From Chlorocebus sabaeus (lineage: Eukaryota > Chordata > Mammalia > Primates > Cercopithecidae), in assembly GCF_047675955.1 (NCBI RefSeq), contig NC_132925.1:75459622-75523621 (forward strand): DNA of 64,000 nucleotides. Direction: 5' to 3'. The translations under genes and the position numbers were made by a program. The notes beneath the pieces are model-generated. The model was given only the letters and a program-made list of their open reading frames with translations. It did no database searches and had not been told where the DNA came from. Below, piece by piece: positions 22,230 to 32,060 of this stretch (the first letter of the stretch is position 1; every line of letters starts with the position of its first letter).

Positions 22230-22715
22230 GATTGTTTCTGTTATCTATTGTTGTGAAACAAACCTCCTCAAAATGTAATAGCTTAGAACAACAACTGACC
22301 CATTGCTTACTCTCAGAAACTGGGGCAAGGCTCAGCTCCATGTGCTGTTGGTTGGAGCAGCTGCTCTGGTTCTGGAGAATCCAAGGTGGCCTCACTCGCG
22401 TGGCTGGGTTCCTGTGTCTGGCTGGTGGCTGAGGTACTTTTGTTTTCCTCCACGTGGCCTCTCATCCTGCGAGGGCCTTTCTCTCCATGTGGCCTCTCTA
22501 CCCAGCCAGCTTGGCGGGGCTTTTTTACATGGTGTATGGGTTCCCAGGATGCAAACAGAAGCTCCAAAGCTTCTTAAGACCTCAACTCCCACATCCCAGA
22601 ATGTCACTTTCAACACATTCTGTGAGTCAAAGCCAGTCCCAGAGCCAACCTGGATCTGAGGGCAGGGGAGATGGACTCTACCTCTCAGGTTCAGCAATGT
22701 CAGATTGCAGAAAGC
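22230..22715 (-). mobile_element. MLT1-type LTR, reverse
   Basis: Reverse MLT1: TATCTATTGTTGTGAAACAA, ATGTAATAGCTTAGAACAAC, GGTGGCCTCACTCGCGTGG, CTCCATGTGGCCTCTC and AGATGGACTCTACCTCTCAG. Several overlapping frames of 60-118 codons on both strands lie in this GC-richer LTR; none is a gene. Confidence 0.8.
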
Positions 22716-22774
22716 GCCCCAGTGCAAGGGAAGGGGCAGAGGGGACTGTTGTTTTTCTTTTCCAGTTTACTTTT

Positions 22775-22826
22775 TCATTTTGGTAAAACATATGTAAAAA
22801 AATGTACCATTTTACCATTTCTTCTT
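22775..22826 (-). mobile_element. L1M, reverse, outer layer, left piece
   Basis: GGTAAAACATATGTAAAAA and GTACCATTTTACC match reverse L1M just before the insertion point; the element resumes at 23442. Confidence 0.7.
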
Positions 22827-23068
22827 TGTTCATTTGTTTGAGATAGGGTCTTGCTCTGTCGCCCAGACTGAAGTGCAGTGGCATGATCACAGCTCACTGC
22901 AGCCTCAACCTCCCAGGCTCAGGTGGTCCTCCAACCTCAGCCTCCCAAGTAGCTGGGACAACAGGCATGCACCGCCATGCCCAAATTATTTGTAGAGATG
23001 GGGTCTCCCTATGTTGCCCATGGTGGTCTCAAACTCCTGGCCTCAAGGGATCCTCTCCCATAGGTCTC
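22827..23068 (-). mobile_element. Alu (AluJ-like), reverse, left piece
   Basis: GAGATAGGGTCTTGCTCTGT, CTCACTGCAGCCTCAACC, GTAGAGATGGGGTCTCCC up to CTCCCATAGGTCTC, where it is broken by an LTR. The remaining Alu end is at 23395-23441. The older J-type diagnostic bases agree with a pre-LTR age. Confidence 0.95.
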
Positions 23069-23394
23069 TGATATGGTTTGGCTGTGTCCCCACCCAAAAT
23101 CTCATCTTTAATTGAAGTAATCCCAACGCATCAAGGGCAGGACCAGGTGGAGATAATTGAATCATGGAGGTGGTTTCCCTCATGCTGTTCTCGTGATCGT
23201 GAGTGAGTTCTCACTAGATCTGATGGTTTTATAAGGGGCTTCTCCCTTGGCTGGGCACTCATTCTCGCTCCTGCTGCTAAGTTTCCTGAGGCTTCCTCAG
23301 CCATGCAGAACTGTGAGTCAATTAAACCTCTTTTCTTTATAAATTGCCCAGTCTTGGGTATTTCTTCATAGCAGTGTGAGAACAGACCAATACA
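23069..23394 (+). mobile_element. Solo LTR, MST type, inserted in an Alu
   Basis: Complete LTR from TGATATGGTTTGGCTGTGTC to GAACAGACCAATACA. It is flanked by a 5-base duplication with one change, GTCTC at 23064-23068 and GCCTC at 23395-23399. Solo LTR without internal genes. Confidence 0.95.
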
Positions 23395-23441
23395 GCCTCC
23401 CAAAGTGGTGGGATTACAGGTGTGAGCCACCACACCCAGCC
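23395..23441 (-). mobile_element. Alu (AluJ-like), reverse, right piece
   Basis: GCCTCCCAAAGTGGTGGGAT through CCACCACACCCAGCC completes the Alu that starts at 22827. Confidence 0.95.
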
Positions 23442-24110
23442 TAACAATTTTTAAGTGTACAGTTTGGTGGCATTACGTGTATTTACATCATTGTAAAACC
23501 ACCACCACCCATCTCCAGACCTCGTTTCTTCTTCTGAAACTGAAACTCGATCTTTATTGAACAAGGTCTCCCCATTCTCCTCTCCCATACACCTAGTCCC
23601 TGGCGACCATCATTATATTTTCTGTCTCTATGAATTTGACTGCTATCAGTATAACCTATCTAGGCACCTTATCAAAGTGGAATAATGCAGTGTTTGTCTT
23701 TTTGTGACTGGATTATTTCACTTAGCATAGTGTTTCCAAGGTTTATCCTTGTCGTAGCATATGTTAGCATTTCCTTCCTTTTTAAGATTGAATAATATTC
23801 CATTGTGTATATATATAGATTACATTTTGTGTATCCATTCATCTGCCTGTGTACTCTTGGACAACTTTGTCCTTTGGCTATTATGAATAATGCTACTATG
23901 AATGTGGGTATTCAAATAGCTCTTCATGTTCCGCTTTCAATTCTATGAGTATACCCAGAAGTGGAATTGCTGGATTACATGGTAATTCTATGTTTAATAT
24001 TTTAAGGAACTGCCGTACTGTTTTCCACAGCAGCTGTACCATTTTATAGAGAGGGAGCTCTTTTTAACAATCCGTAATACTACAATATAGCCTGTGTTTA
24101 CCACTTTTAT
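23442..24110 (-). mobile_element. L1M, reverse, outer layer, right piece
   Basis: AATTTTTAAGTGTACAGTTT, CTGTCTCTATGAATTTGAC, TGAATAATATTCCATTGTG, CAGAAGTGGAATTGCTGG and CTGTTTTCCACAGCAGC are ordered as reverse L1M ORF2 end. Decayed. Confidence 0.9.
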
Positions 24111-25109
24111 GGGATTTTTTTTTTCTTCTGAAACATATTCTAATGCACATTTTCTTTCTTTCCTTTCTTTTAAAAGGTTTCTTCCTTTCTGTTTCCATGT
24201 GCATTTATTGTCCTCGAGAATTTAATTTGTGTCAGGTTTTTCATCATTGCTATTGCTAGGAAAACTCCTCCCTATAGTGCAGAGAAAGTCAGCTCCAGAT
24301 GCAGCTAAATGGCAAGGGTCAGTAACCCAAGGTCTCTGCTCTGTGCCTTACTTCAACTCTGCTGCTTGCACAGATTTCTAGGCTAGGGTGGCATCATTTT
24401 CCCTGAAAAGCTTTGGAGCATTGCCCCAGAAGACGGCTCTGAAATACCTTCAACTTCTCAGCATTTTGCCAGCCCTCTATGACTAATCTGAAAATGAATC
24501 TTTTGAGAAAAAGGAGGAGGAAAAATGTGAAAAGCCACCCTCCCAAGACAAACAATGAGAAATTGCTAAAAATAATAGATGCTTTATTGTTTCTCTTTCT
24601 AAAGGCCATATTTTTGGCTAGCTTTAGCTATTATTTATTCCCATGGGGCACATTTCATTTTCTCTGAAAGATTGTATAGTAAGGGGAAACAGCTTATAAT
24701 TTGGGCTACAAATTGCGTGTGACATTTCCGAATCTTATTTGGTGCTTTTCTCTATTGTTATCTAAGAAGAGCGTTTTCTTTCATAGGCATTGTTTGAAGC
24801 AGGTAAAGTCCCTCCCGAACAAGCATGTCCCTCCTACTATAAAGAGATATAATATGGCTCATTTCTGTGTTTTTTTATTTTTTGAAGAACGGATTACTGG
24901 CCTTACGTCTCACATTTACAGTACTGTTCTGTAGCCCACACCATAGCAGGAATAGTTATATTCTTCATGTCCCTATAGCCTCCAATATTGAGAGGAGATC
25001 TATAAGGGTGAGTATATGGGGATTTCTCCAGGCCTTTTTGAACTGAGAACATATGTCAATTTTCCTTTGAATCTTTTATTCAAACTCTAATTTTAAAAAT
25101 ATTTATTTA
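24111..25109. other. Non-repetitive 1-kb stretch
   Basis: Contains a TTTC-rich patch near 24150-24180. No repeat family or coding signal recognised. Confidence 0.4.
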
Positions 25110-25244
25110 GGTTGGGTGCAGTGGCTCAGGCCTTTAATCCCAGCACTTTGGGAGGCCAAGGTAGGCAGATCACGAGGTCAGGAGTTCGAGACCAGCCTGG
25201 CCAATATGATGAAACCCCATTTCTACTAAAAAATACAAAAATTA
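25110..25244 (+). mobile_element. Host Alu, left arm
   Basis: GGTTGGGTGCAGTGGCTCAG through ACAAAAATTA is an Alu left arm. It is interrupted in its middle A-rich linker by another Alu; the right arm is at 25562-25710. Confidence 0.95.
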
Positions 25245-25514
25245 GGCCGGGCGCGGTGGCTCACGCCTGTAATCCCAGCACTTTGGGAGGCTGAGGCGGG
25301 CGGATCACAAGGTCAGGAGATCGAGACCGTGGTGAAACCCCGTCTCTACTAAAAAATAGAAAAAAATTAGCCGGGCGCAGTGGCGGGCGCCTGTAGTCCC
25401 AGCTACTCGGGAGGCTGAGGTAGGAGAATGGCGTGAACCCGGGAGGCGGAGCTTGCAGTGAGCCGAGATTGCGCCACTGCACTCCAGCCTGGGCGACAGA
25501 GCCAGACTCTATCT

Positions 25515-25550
<36 letters not shown>
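25245..25550 (+). mobile_element. AluY-type insertion with 12-base deletion (AluYd-like)
   Basis: Near-consensus Alu starting GGCCGGGCGCGGTGGCTCAC. At 25326-25336 it reads GAGACCGTGGTGAAACC where standard AluY has 12 more bases, the deletion that marks the AluYd lineage. The tail is 35 uninterrupted A (25516-25550). TACAAAAATTA flanks it (25234-25244 and 25551-25561). All this points to a recent insertion. Confidence 0.9.
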
Positions 25551-25556
<6 letters not shown>

Positions 25557-25561
25557 AATTA

Positions 25562-25710
25562 GCCTGGCATGGTGGCACACACCTGTAGTCCTAGCTACTC
25601 AGGAGGCTGAAGCAGGAGAATCGCTTGAATCAGGGAGGTGGAGGTTGCAGTGAGCTGAGATTGTGCCACTGTATTCCAGCCTGGGTGACAGAGTGAGACT
25701 CCATCCCAAA
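25562..25710 (+). mobile_element. Host Alu, right arm
   Basis: GCCTGGCATGGTGGCACAC to CAGAGTGAGACTCCATCCC completes the Alu begun at 25110. Confidence 0.95.
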
Positions 25711-25807
25711 TATGTATAAAATATATAATATAAAAAATAAGAAACTCATTACTTGTTAACACACATCTTTTCCAAGACAAAAAAAAAAATAGTGTGAACA
25801 GTGACAT

Positions 25808-25881
25808 TGTCTTTCTTTTTTCTTTCTTTCTTTCTTTTTTTTCTTCCTTCCTTCCTTCCTTCCTTTCTTTTTTTTTTTTTT
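25808..25881 (-). repeat. (TTTC)/(TTCC) pyrimidine tract, expanded Alu tail
   Basis: Pure pyrimidine run of TTTC, TTCC and T blocks leading directly into a reverse Alu, so it is probably the diversified poly(A) tail of that Alu. Expected to be length-variable. Confidence 0.9.
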
Positions 25882-26109
25882 GGAGATGGAGTCTCGCTCT
25901 GTCGCCCAGGCTGGAGAGCAATGGAGCTATCTCAGCTCACTGCAACCTCCGCCTCCCGAGTAGCTGGGATTACAGGCACACACCACTATGCCCAGCAAAT
26001 TTTTGTATTTTTGTAGAGATGAGGTTTCACCATGTTGGCCAGGCTGGTCTCGAACTCCTGACCTCAAGTGATTCACCCACCTCGACTTCCCAAAGTGCTG
26101 GGATTACAG
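25868..26109 (-). mobile_element. Alu, reverse, with internal deletion and truncated 5' end
   Basis: GAGATGGAGTCTCGCTCTGT to GGGATTACAG. About 33 bases are missing in the right arm, where GCCTCCCG joins directly to AGTAGCTGGG; that 8-base string occurs at both deletion edges in intact Alus. The Alu 5' end is also lost. Confidence 0.9.
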
Positions 26110-26247
26110 ACTGTTTCAAATATTGATGTTTAGCTTAATAAAAGACAGGCTAATCATATCTGCTTGTGCATTAAATTTGTTCTGATATTGTAAGTTTTAG
26201 CCTCTGGAAAACTCCACTGAACATTTATTAGAGAATGAGTGAAAATG

Positions 26248-26552
26248 GGCCAGGCGTGGTGGCTCATGCCTGTAATCCCAGCACTTTGAGAGGCTGAGGT
26301 GGGCAGATCAGGAGGTCAAGAGTTCGAGACCATCCTGGCCAACATGGTGAAACCCCCATCTCTACTAAAAATACAAAAATTATCTGGGAGTGGTGGCATG
26401 CGCCTGTAGTCCCAGCTACTCAGGAGACTGAGGCAGGAGCATCGCTTGAACCTGGGAGGCAGAGGTTGCAGTGAGCTCAGATTGCGCCACTGCACTCCAG
26501 CCTGGGCAACAATAGTGAACTCAGTCTCAAAACAAACAAACAAAAAAAAGTG
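26248..26552 (+). mobile_element. Alu (AluS-like), full length
   Basis: GGCCAGGCGTGGTGGCTCA to a CAAACAAACAAA tail, flanked by a perfect 12-base duplication TGAGTGAAAATG (26236-26247 and 26553-26564). Confidence 0.95.
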
Positions 26553-26595
26553 TGAGTGAAAATGACAAATGCCATCTTGGTTTTATCGTGAAAAT

Positions 26596-26672
26596 ATTTT
26601 TTACATCATGGACCCCCCGGAAGGATTTTGGGGGTTCCCAGCACTCTCCAGACCATACTTTGAGGACCACTG
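26596..26672. mobile_element. Possible hAT DNA transposon end fragment
   Basis: CTTTGAGGACCACTG resembles a hAT terminal repeat, preceded by CATGGACCCCCCGG. Short and low confidence. Confidence 0.35.
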
Positions 26673-26774
26673 TCTTCTCTGTCCTGCTTTTCTAGTAAGA
26701 AGTTTATGATCTAGTTAGAGCAGAGAAGGGAGGGGGTATGAGGTGCTATTTCTAAGCCACCAAGTGAAATACGG

Positions 26775-26985
26775 AAATGGCTGGTACAGTCAAATTTCAG
26801 CTACTGTTTTTAATTTAGTTTACCTAATTGACTCAGGGGATAAATATTTTTATATCCATTTTATAGTTAAGAGCAATGAGACTAAAAGGTTAAGCCTTGC
26901 TCAAAGACACCCAATAGAGCTAAGATTTGAACCCATATCATCTGAGTCCACAGTTGCCTGCTCCTCCTGCCATTTCCTAATAAGT
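26775..26985 (-). mobile_element. MIR, reverse
   Basis: TATCCATTTTATAGTTAAGA, ACTAAAAGGTTAAGCCTTGC and AAGATTTGAACCCATATCA are the reverse MIR blocks. Confidence 0.8.
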
Positions 26986-27028
26986 GGTTGATGTACTACA
27001 TCGTTATGTAGACCACTATGAGAGTGGG

Positions 27029-27091
27029 CCCTGTATTAATTGAGACTTTGGGTTGTAAGTGACAGCACTCCAATGTAAGCTTGTTTAAACC

Positions 27092-27122
<31 letters not shown>

Positions 27123-27310
27123 ACATTTGCCAGCAAAAGCAAATGGTAGATTAGCTTCAGGCACAACTAGATCTATGGGCTCAACTAACTGATTCAGAGC
27201 TCAGATTTTCTCTCTTTATCCCTTGAGCTTGACTTCCCTTTCAGTTGGCATTATTCTCAGGCAGGATTTGACACTAGCAATTCTAGGCTTTATCTAACCA
27301 GTTTGGGAAC
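27029..27310 (+). mobile_element. Ancient interspersed repeat, family unassigned, with A29 run
   Basis: Same unassigned family as at 8.7 kb: GGTTGTAAGTGACAGCA head, GCTTGTTTAAACC, GCTTCAGGCACAACTAGATC and GCATTATTCTCAGGCAGG. The short internal A-run of the family is expanded to 29 A. Confidence 0.5.
27092..27120. repeat. A29 homopolymer
   Basis: Twenty-nine uninterrupted A, inside an older repeat and not at the end of a retroelement. Confidence 0.95.
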
Positions 27311-27319
27311 CCCTGTGTC

Positions 27320-27690
27320 TGAGTTTGTTCTGCTATAACAAAATACCTGAGACTGGGTACTTTATAAAGAACAGAAATGTATTTATCGCAATCTGGGGCT
27401 GTGAGTTCAAGATCAAGGTGCCGGCAGGTTTAGTGTCTGGTGAAGGCTACTCTCTGCTTTCAAGTGCTTTCAAGATGGGATCATGTTGCTGCATACTCCA
27501 GAGGGGAGGAAAGCTGTGTCCTCACATGATGGGATACAGAAGGACAAGAGAACTGAATGCTATGTGAAGCTTCATTTAAAAAGGCCTTCATCAGATTCCA
27601 GAGAGAGGAGCCCTCCTGACTTAATTATCTCTTAAGCCCCCACCTCTTATCACATTGGACATTAAGTTCCAACACCAGAATTTTAGAGTC
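27320..27690 (-). mobile_element. MaLR-like LTR remnant, reverse
   Basis: GTTCTGCTATAACAAAATAC, CTGAGACTGGGTACTTTATA, AGTTCAAGATCAAGGTGCC, TGTGTCCTCACATGATGG and AAGCCCCCACCTCTTATC match the reversed MST/MLT1 group. Subfamily unclear. Confidence 0.55.
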
Positions 27691-28179
27691 ATACCATAAC
27701 AGGCTATAAAAAGAGAATCTGTTGTTTCCAAATAATCCTGGGGAAGACTGTCATTGGGCCACTTGGGGTGCAAGTCTGTCTTGGACCAATTCCTGGGCCA
27801 AAGAGGTTGAGGGCTGCAACTGGCCAGGTTTAGGACCAGGGGCCAATCCTTGGAGCCTGAAGGAGTAGTAGGATGAAATCCATCTACTCCTATGTTAGAC
27901 ACAATTATCTCATTTAAGAGTGGTAAAGGGGGGTAGTTCCCAAATGAAAACTAGGATACCCATCACAGAAAAATAGAGCAAGGGATTTTCAGCAGGCAAA
28001 ACCCCATAAATGTCCACAGTGGGTCTTATTTTTCTCATGCCTATTGTTTAAGCTCATACCATAAATGGAATTTGTTGATTTTTTTCTCTTCTCATTCTGC
28101 AGGGTTATTATATAGAATGCTGTGGTCATATCAGAATGTCAGAATGTTCTTTGTTCCCCTGCTGTAAAGGAATTTATAG
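27691..28179. other. Non-repetitive stretch
   Basis: No repeat or gene recognised. The 93-codon minus-strand frame (27621-27902) partly overlaps the LTR remnant and has no known domain. Confidence 0.4.
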
Positions 28180-28529
28180 TTTGTTGTTGTTGTTTTGTTC
28201 GTTTTTTGTTTGTTTGTTTTGTTTTGTTTTTTTGAGACAGAATTTCACTCTTGTTGCCCAGGCTGGAGTGCAGTGGTGCAATCTTAGCTCACTGCAACCT
28301 CCACCTCCTGGGTTCAAGTGATTCTCTCGCCTCAGCCTCCAGAGTAGCTGGGGTTACAGGCGCCTGCCACCATGTCCACCTAATTTTTTCTGTTTTTTTT
28401 AGTAGAGATGGGGTTTCATCATGTTGACCAGGCTGGTCTCGAACTCCTGACCTCCCGACTTGAGGTGATCCACCCACCTCAGCCTCCCAAAGTGCTGGGA
28501 TTACAGGTGTGAGCCACTGTGCCAGGCCT
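28180..28529 (-). mobile_element. Alu (AluS-like), reverse, with T/G-rich tail
   Basis: A TTGT/TTTGT-rich tail precedes GAGACAGAATTTCACTC, and the copy ends GAGCCACTGTGCCAGGCC. It has a small extra block in the left arm, with ACCTCCCGACTTGAGG where one ACCTC is usual. Confidence 0.95.
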
Positions 28530-29934
28530 ATGGTATTCTTTTGAAGACAAATCAGACATGTACACGGAATGCTCTAAAAATAAGTACCAAGTGATTAGCA
28601 GATGGAAATGAAATCATAGCACAGGTTAAATGTCTGTCAGCCAAGTGATTGTGTAGAGGGTCACAACAGACAGAAATTAGGGACAGAGAAGCATCTCTGA
28701 TGTATAAATTACATGGTAACAGATACACTTTGGTCTGTCTTTTGCAAAATAGCATTCTGAAGTCTTTTTTACTCTTCCTGGGAGATAATGTGTTGAAGTT
28801 GATAGAATATGAGTTGGCAGTCAGAAACTCAACAAAAGTGATCACTTCCTTTCTCCCACATCATCTAGTGCTGCTGTTGTTGACTTTCTAGACAGAGTTT
28901 TCAGGTCCAAAGAGAACCAGAGAAGCATGCCATTCCTGTTCTTTCCCTTTTTCTGCCCTCACACATGGAGTATGTACCTATCTCAGCAACTGATATCCAG
29001 GTATCTATTCACACATTGCCCCTTGATGAATAGGCAAAGGGAATAACTTGTGGTAGTGTTTGTTTTCACTGGAAAGAGGTATAATCCTGAAGAGTGTATG
29101 ATTGATCGTGGCTGGAATCAGGGAACTCAGCAATGCTTACACTGATAAACTGCCACAGGCTCGGATTTGTGACTAGATGCAGGTAAATTGCAAGAAAAGC
29201 AATATTAAATAAAACTCTTATTAATCCAAGATGTTATTTAACAATGTATTTCTTTTTAAAGGGTATTTTAAAAGTATTTCAAGCATTTCATATGTTGTGA
29301 CCTAGAAGTATTAACTGCTGGGATGCATTTGCTTTAAGGAGGGTAGGAAAAATGGATAGCTTGTGTTTATTGAAACCTGCTCAACTGTTAACCAAGCTTC
29401 AGGAATTCAGATATCATTACATTTATTTCAAGAGTCAAAAACAGCTCATTCTGAATTAGTCTTTACTTAAAGATTCTGCTTTGAAATTTTCAGGGGTTGT
29501 TTTCTCCAAAGCTCGCTTTTCCAACCCAAACATGCACAGATCGAAATTTCTTGCTTAACAATTGTAATACTTGCTCCAGTGCAAACAAGAGAGGAAATTG
29601 GCATTTCTACAACCAGTTGGAAGCTTTTATCTCCAGGTTTTTGGTCTGGTGCTTAACAACTGTGCCACGTGCATTGGCCTGAGCTCCACTTTCACTCTGA
29701 GTCCTGAATGAGGTCAGCAAAAATAACTGAGTTAGACTTTTCATTCACAACTTGCCTCCTGATGGCAATGGTAGGAGCCTTTCTCCCCCAGCTTCTATCA
29801 CCCCCTGCCCCCAACTCCACCACCACCAATTTTGATTGAGTAAAAGTCTCCACCCTGTAGCTGGTAGAACTCCACCTGATAAAATGGAGACCCATTTTCC
29901 TCATGCCTAGAAAGTACTTTCAATATCATTATAT
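28530..29934. other. Non-repetitive 1.4-kb stretch
   Basis: I recognise no repeat family or gene. Frames of 60-97 codons on both strands have no known domain. Confidence 0.4.
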
Positions 29935-30307
29935 TAGTCAGCTTGGGCTGCCATGAGAAAATACTACAGAATTGGTGACTTCAACAACAGAGATTTACTT
30001 TTTCACAGCTCTGAAGACCAGAAGTCCAAAATCAAGGGGCCAGCAGTGTTGGTTTCCAGTGAGGGCTCTTTTCCTGGTTTGTTGTCACCTTCTTGCTGGG
30101 TCCTCCTCTGCCCATGCACACACACAGAGTGGGAGCTTGGTTGTCTCTTTTTTATAAAGACACTAGTCCTATTGGATTAAGGCCCAACCCCTATGACCTC
30201 ACTTAACCTTTACTGCCTTCTTATAGGCCCTGTCTCCAAATACAATTACATTAGGGGTTAGGGCTTCAACATATGAAATTGGAGGCAACACAGTTTAGTC
30301 CACAACA
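29935..30307 (-). mobile_element. MLT1-type LTR, reverse
   Basis: TATTAGTCAGCTTGGGCTGC, AACAACAGAGATTTACTTTT, GCCAGCAGTGTTGG, GACACTAGTCCTATTGG and CAACACAGTTTAGTCCACAA, the reverse of a complete MaLR LTR. Confidence 0.85.
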
Positions 30308-31433
30308 ATTAGGTATGTTTTTTCTTCCAATAAGGCTAAGATAAAAGTCTTTCTGTGCTTCCAATACATGTGGTGTTCTTGTCTACCACGATCTCTGCTA
30401 GGAGAACTCAGCAAGCATGCTGTGGGTGGAAAAAGGATACAGTAAACTATTTCAGCTGGTGAGAATGACATGCAAGATTAAAAACATAAAAAAAAAAAAA
30501 AAAAAAAAGGAATATCATCTCTTCTTGTTCTCCTTTCCTGTAAATGTAGCCTGTCCTATTTGTAACTGCCTGTTTATTTCATAGCCCTCTTCTGATAGAT
30601 GCCTATTATTAAAGTAGATTGGGCCCTGAAGTGGTAATAGCAGAGGCGACTTCCCAGGGTAGGAAGTTTGCTTAGTGTGGAGATTAGCCTTGTGTTCAGC
30701 AATCTAGTCCTTATCCAGAAACTAGGAAGAAAAGACCACAAGTAGGACTTCTAGCTTGCTTCCAGCATTATTTTTTACCATTGAATTAAGCATGTCAAGG
30801 CATTTTCCTACATAATTCATGGCTTTGGCCTCTAATTCTATATATTCCTGTATATGCCTACTTGTTTAGGCATTTGTAATAGAATAGTGTTAGGGACCTG
30901 CCAGAAGTTATCTCCTGTTGTTCTAGAATTTGGGCCAGCTCCCAAAGTAGAAACAGAGGACACAAGTATCCCATTCTAACTTCAGAATTTGGGACCATCC
31001 AGGGCTTACCAAACTGTTCTATTTCAGGAGAATGGACCCTTCCATCCTCACCCCTAACCCAAGTTGATATAAGAGCCAAACTGGGGAAAGAGAAAGGTAG
31101 TCTTTTTAGAGAGAAGAGTGTTTACCGAAAGCTCTTATCTCCCTTCCCCTCCTGTAAGAGAGGTGAGTGGGATATCCACTTGCTGTGAGCTGACCAAAGC
31201 CAATCTGATCCCATCCCTCTTAGATTCTTTTGGAAGCTACTGAAGAAGTTAGAGTTGGTGAGTGTTCACTGTTCTTCTCTAACCTTGCTCCAATTTTAAT
31301 GAAAGCAGGCCTCAGACCAAATTCTCCCACACATACAGACATTTACTAAATGAATATTCATTAGCAGATCAGGCTCAAAACAGCTCATAAGCCCACTCTG
31401 CAAGCCTGATGCCATCCCAGCTCACTGTCCCAT
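30308..31433. other. Non-repetitive stretch with A21 run
   Basis: A run of 21 A lies at 30488-30508 without a retroelement I can recognise next to it. No gene signal. Confidence 0.4.
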
Positions 31434-31608
31434 AGAGTAGTGATGCTCATCTCTGGCTGCACGCTGGAATCATCAGGGGAGCTTTAAAAAGACATGGATA
31501 CCGGTCCTACTTTGAGAGATTCCCATGTCACCTGTCTGGATGAGGCCTGGCTGTTCATCTAAAAGCTCTGCATGCCATGCTCATATTCAGCCAAGGTTGA
31601 GAACTAGT
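31434..31608 (-). mobile_element. MER5A-type hAT element, reverse
   Basis: TAGTGATGCTCATCTCTGG, ATCATCAGGGGAGCTTTAAA and a GGTTGAGAACTAGTG end are reverse MER5A with both termini present. Confidence 0.8.
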
Positions 31609-31800
31609 GTTTTAGAGGCTGCAACCACACCCTGTAGGAAGGGTTCATTTAAGGCCAGCCCAGTAACATCACAGTCCTCTACTCAGGACTCTTCAGTCAG
31701 AGAACCTCCTAAACCAACTGGTTTTAGCTGGACATAGTGTTGGGGATTAAGTTATGGGTGCCCTCATAAGGGGTGCAAGGTTCTGGCCCACGTAGATTCT
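31609..31800. other. Non-repetitive stretch
   Basis: Nothing recognisable. Confidence 0.4.
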
Positions 31801-32060
31801 TATTTCCGGTTCATGCAAGGGTGGGAGGTGTCTCCAAACTATTTGAGCTGCTTCACACATCCTAAATACCTTGCAATTCATCAGAGAGACCCTATCTCTA
31901 ATATCCATCATGCTAATTAAAAAGTCAGTTTCACCAATAAGAACCTGTTTTAGCTTCCCCGATGCTAATTAACAACAGCTGGTCATTGATGAAGCTAGGT
32001 TAAGAGAAGTGTGCATATGGTAGCTGTCCCTAGATTGTAGCCCTTACCAGTGGGACGCTA
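31801..32060. promoter_or_regulatory. Candidate regulatory segment with paired ATGCTAATTA sites
   Basis: Two exact copies of ATGCTAATTA (31910-31919 and 31962-31971) lie 52 bases apart in non-repetitive DNA. Each holds a TAATTA homeodomain core, and the second is followed by an E-box CAGCTG at 31976-31981. No activity is implied by sequence alone. Confidence 0.3.

Noticed and set aside
22303..22786. Overlapping frames of 84-118 codons on both strands
   Set aside because: They coincide with a reverse MLT1 LTR of higher GC content, where stop codons are rarer. Frames on both strands with no domain argue against coding.
25794..26126. 110-codon frame starting in a Phe/Ser-rich stretch
   Set aside because: The start is the TTTC/TTCC tract and the rest is an Alu translation.
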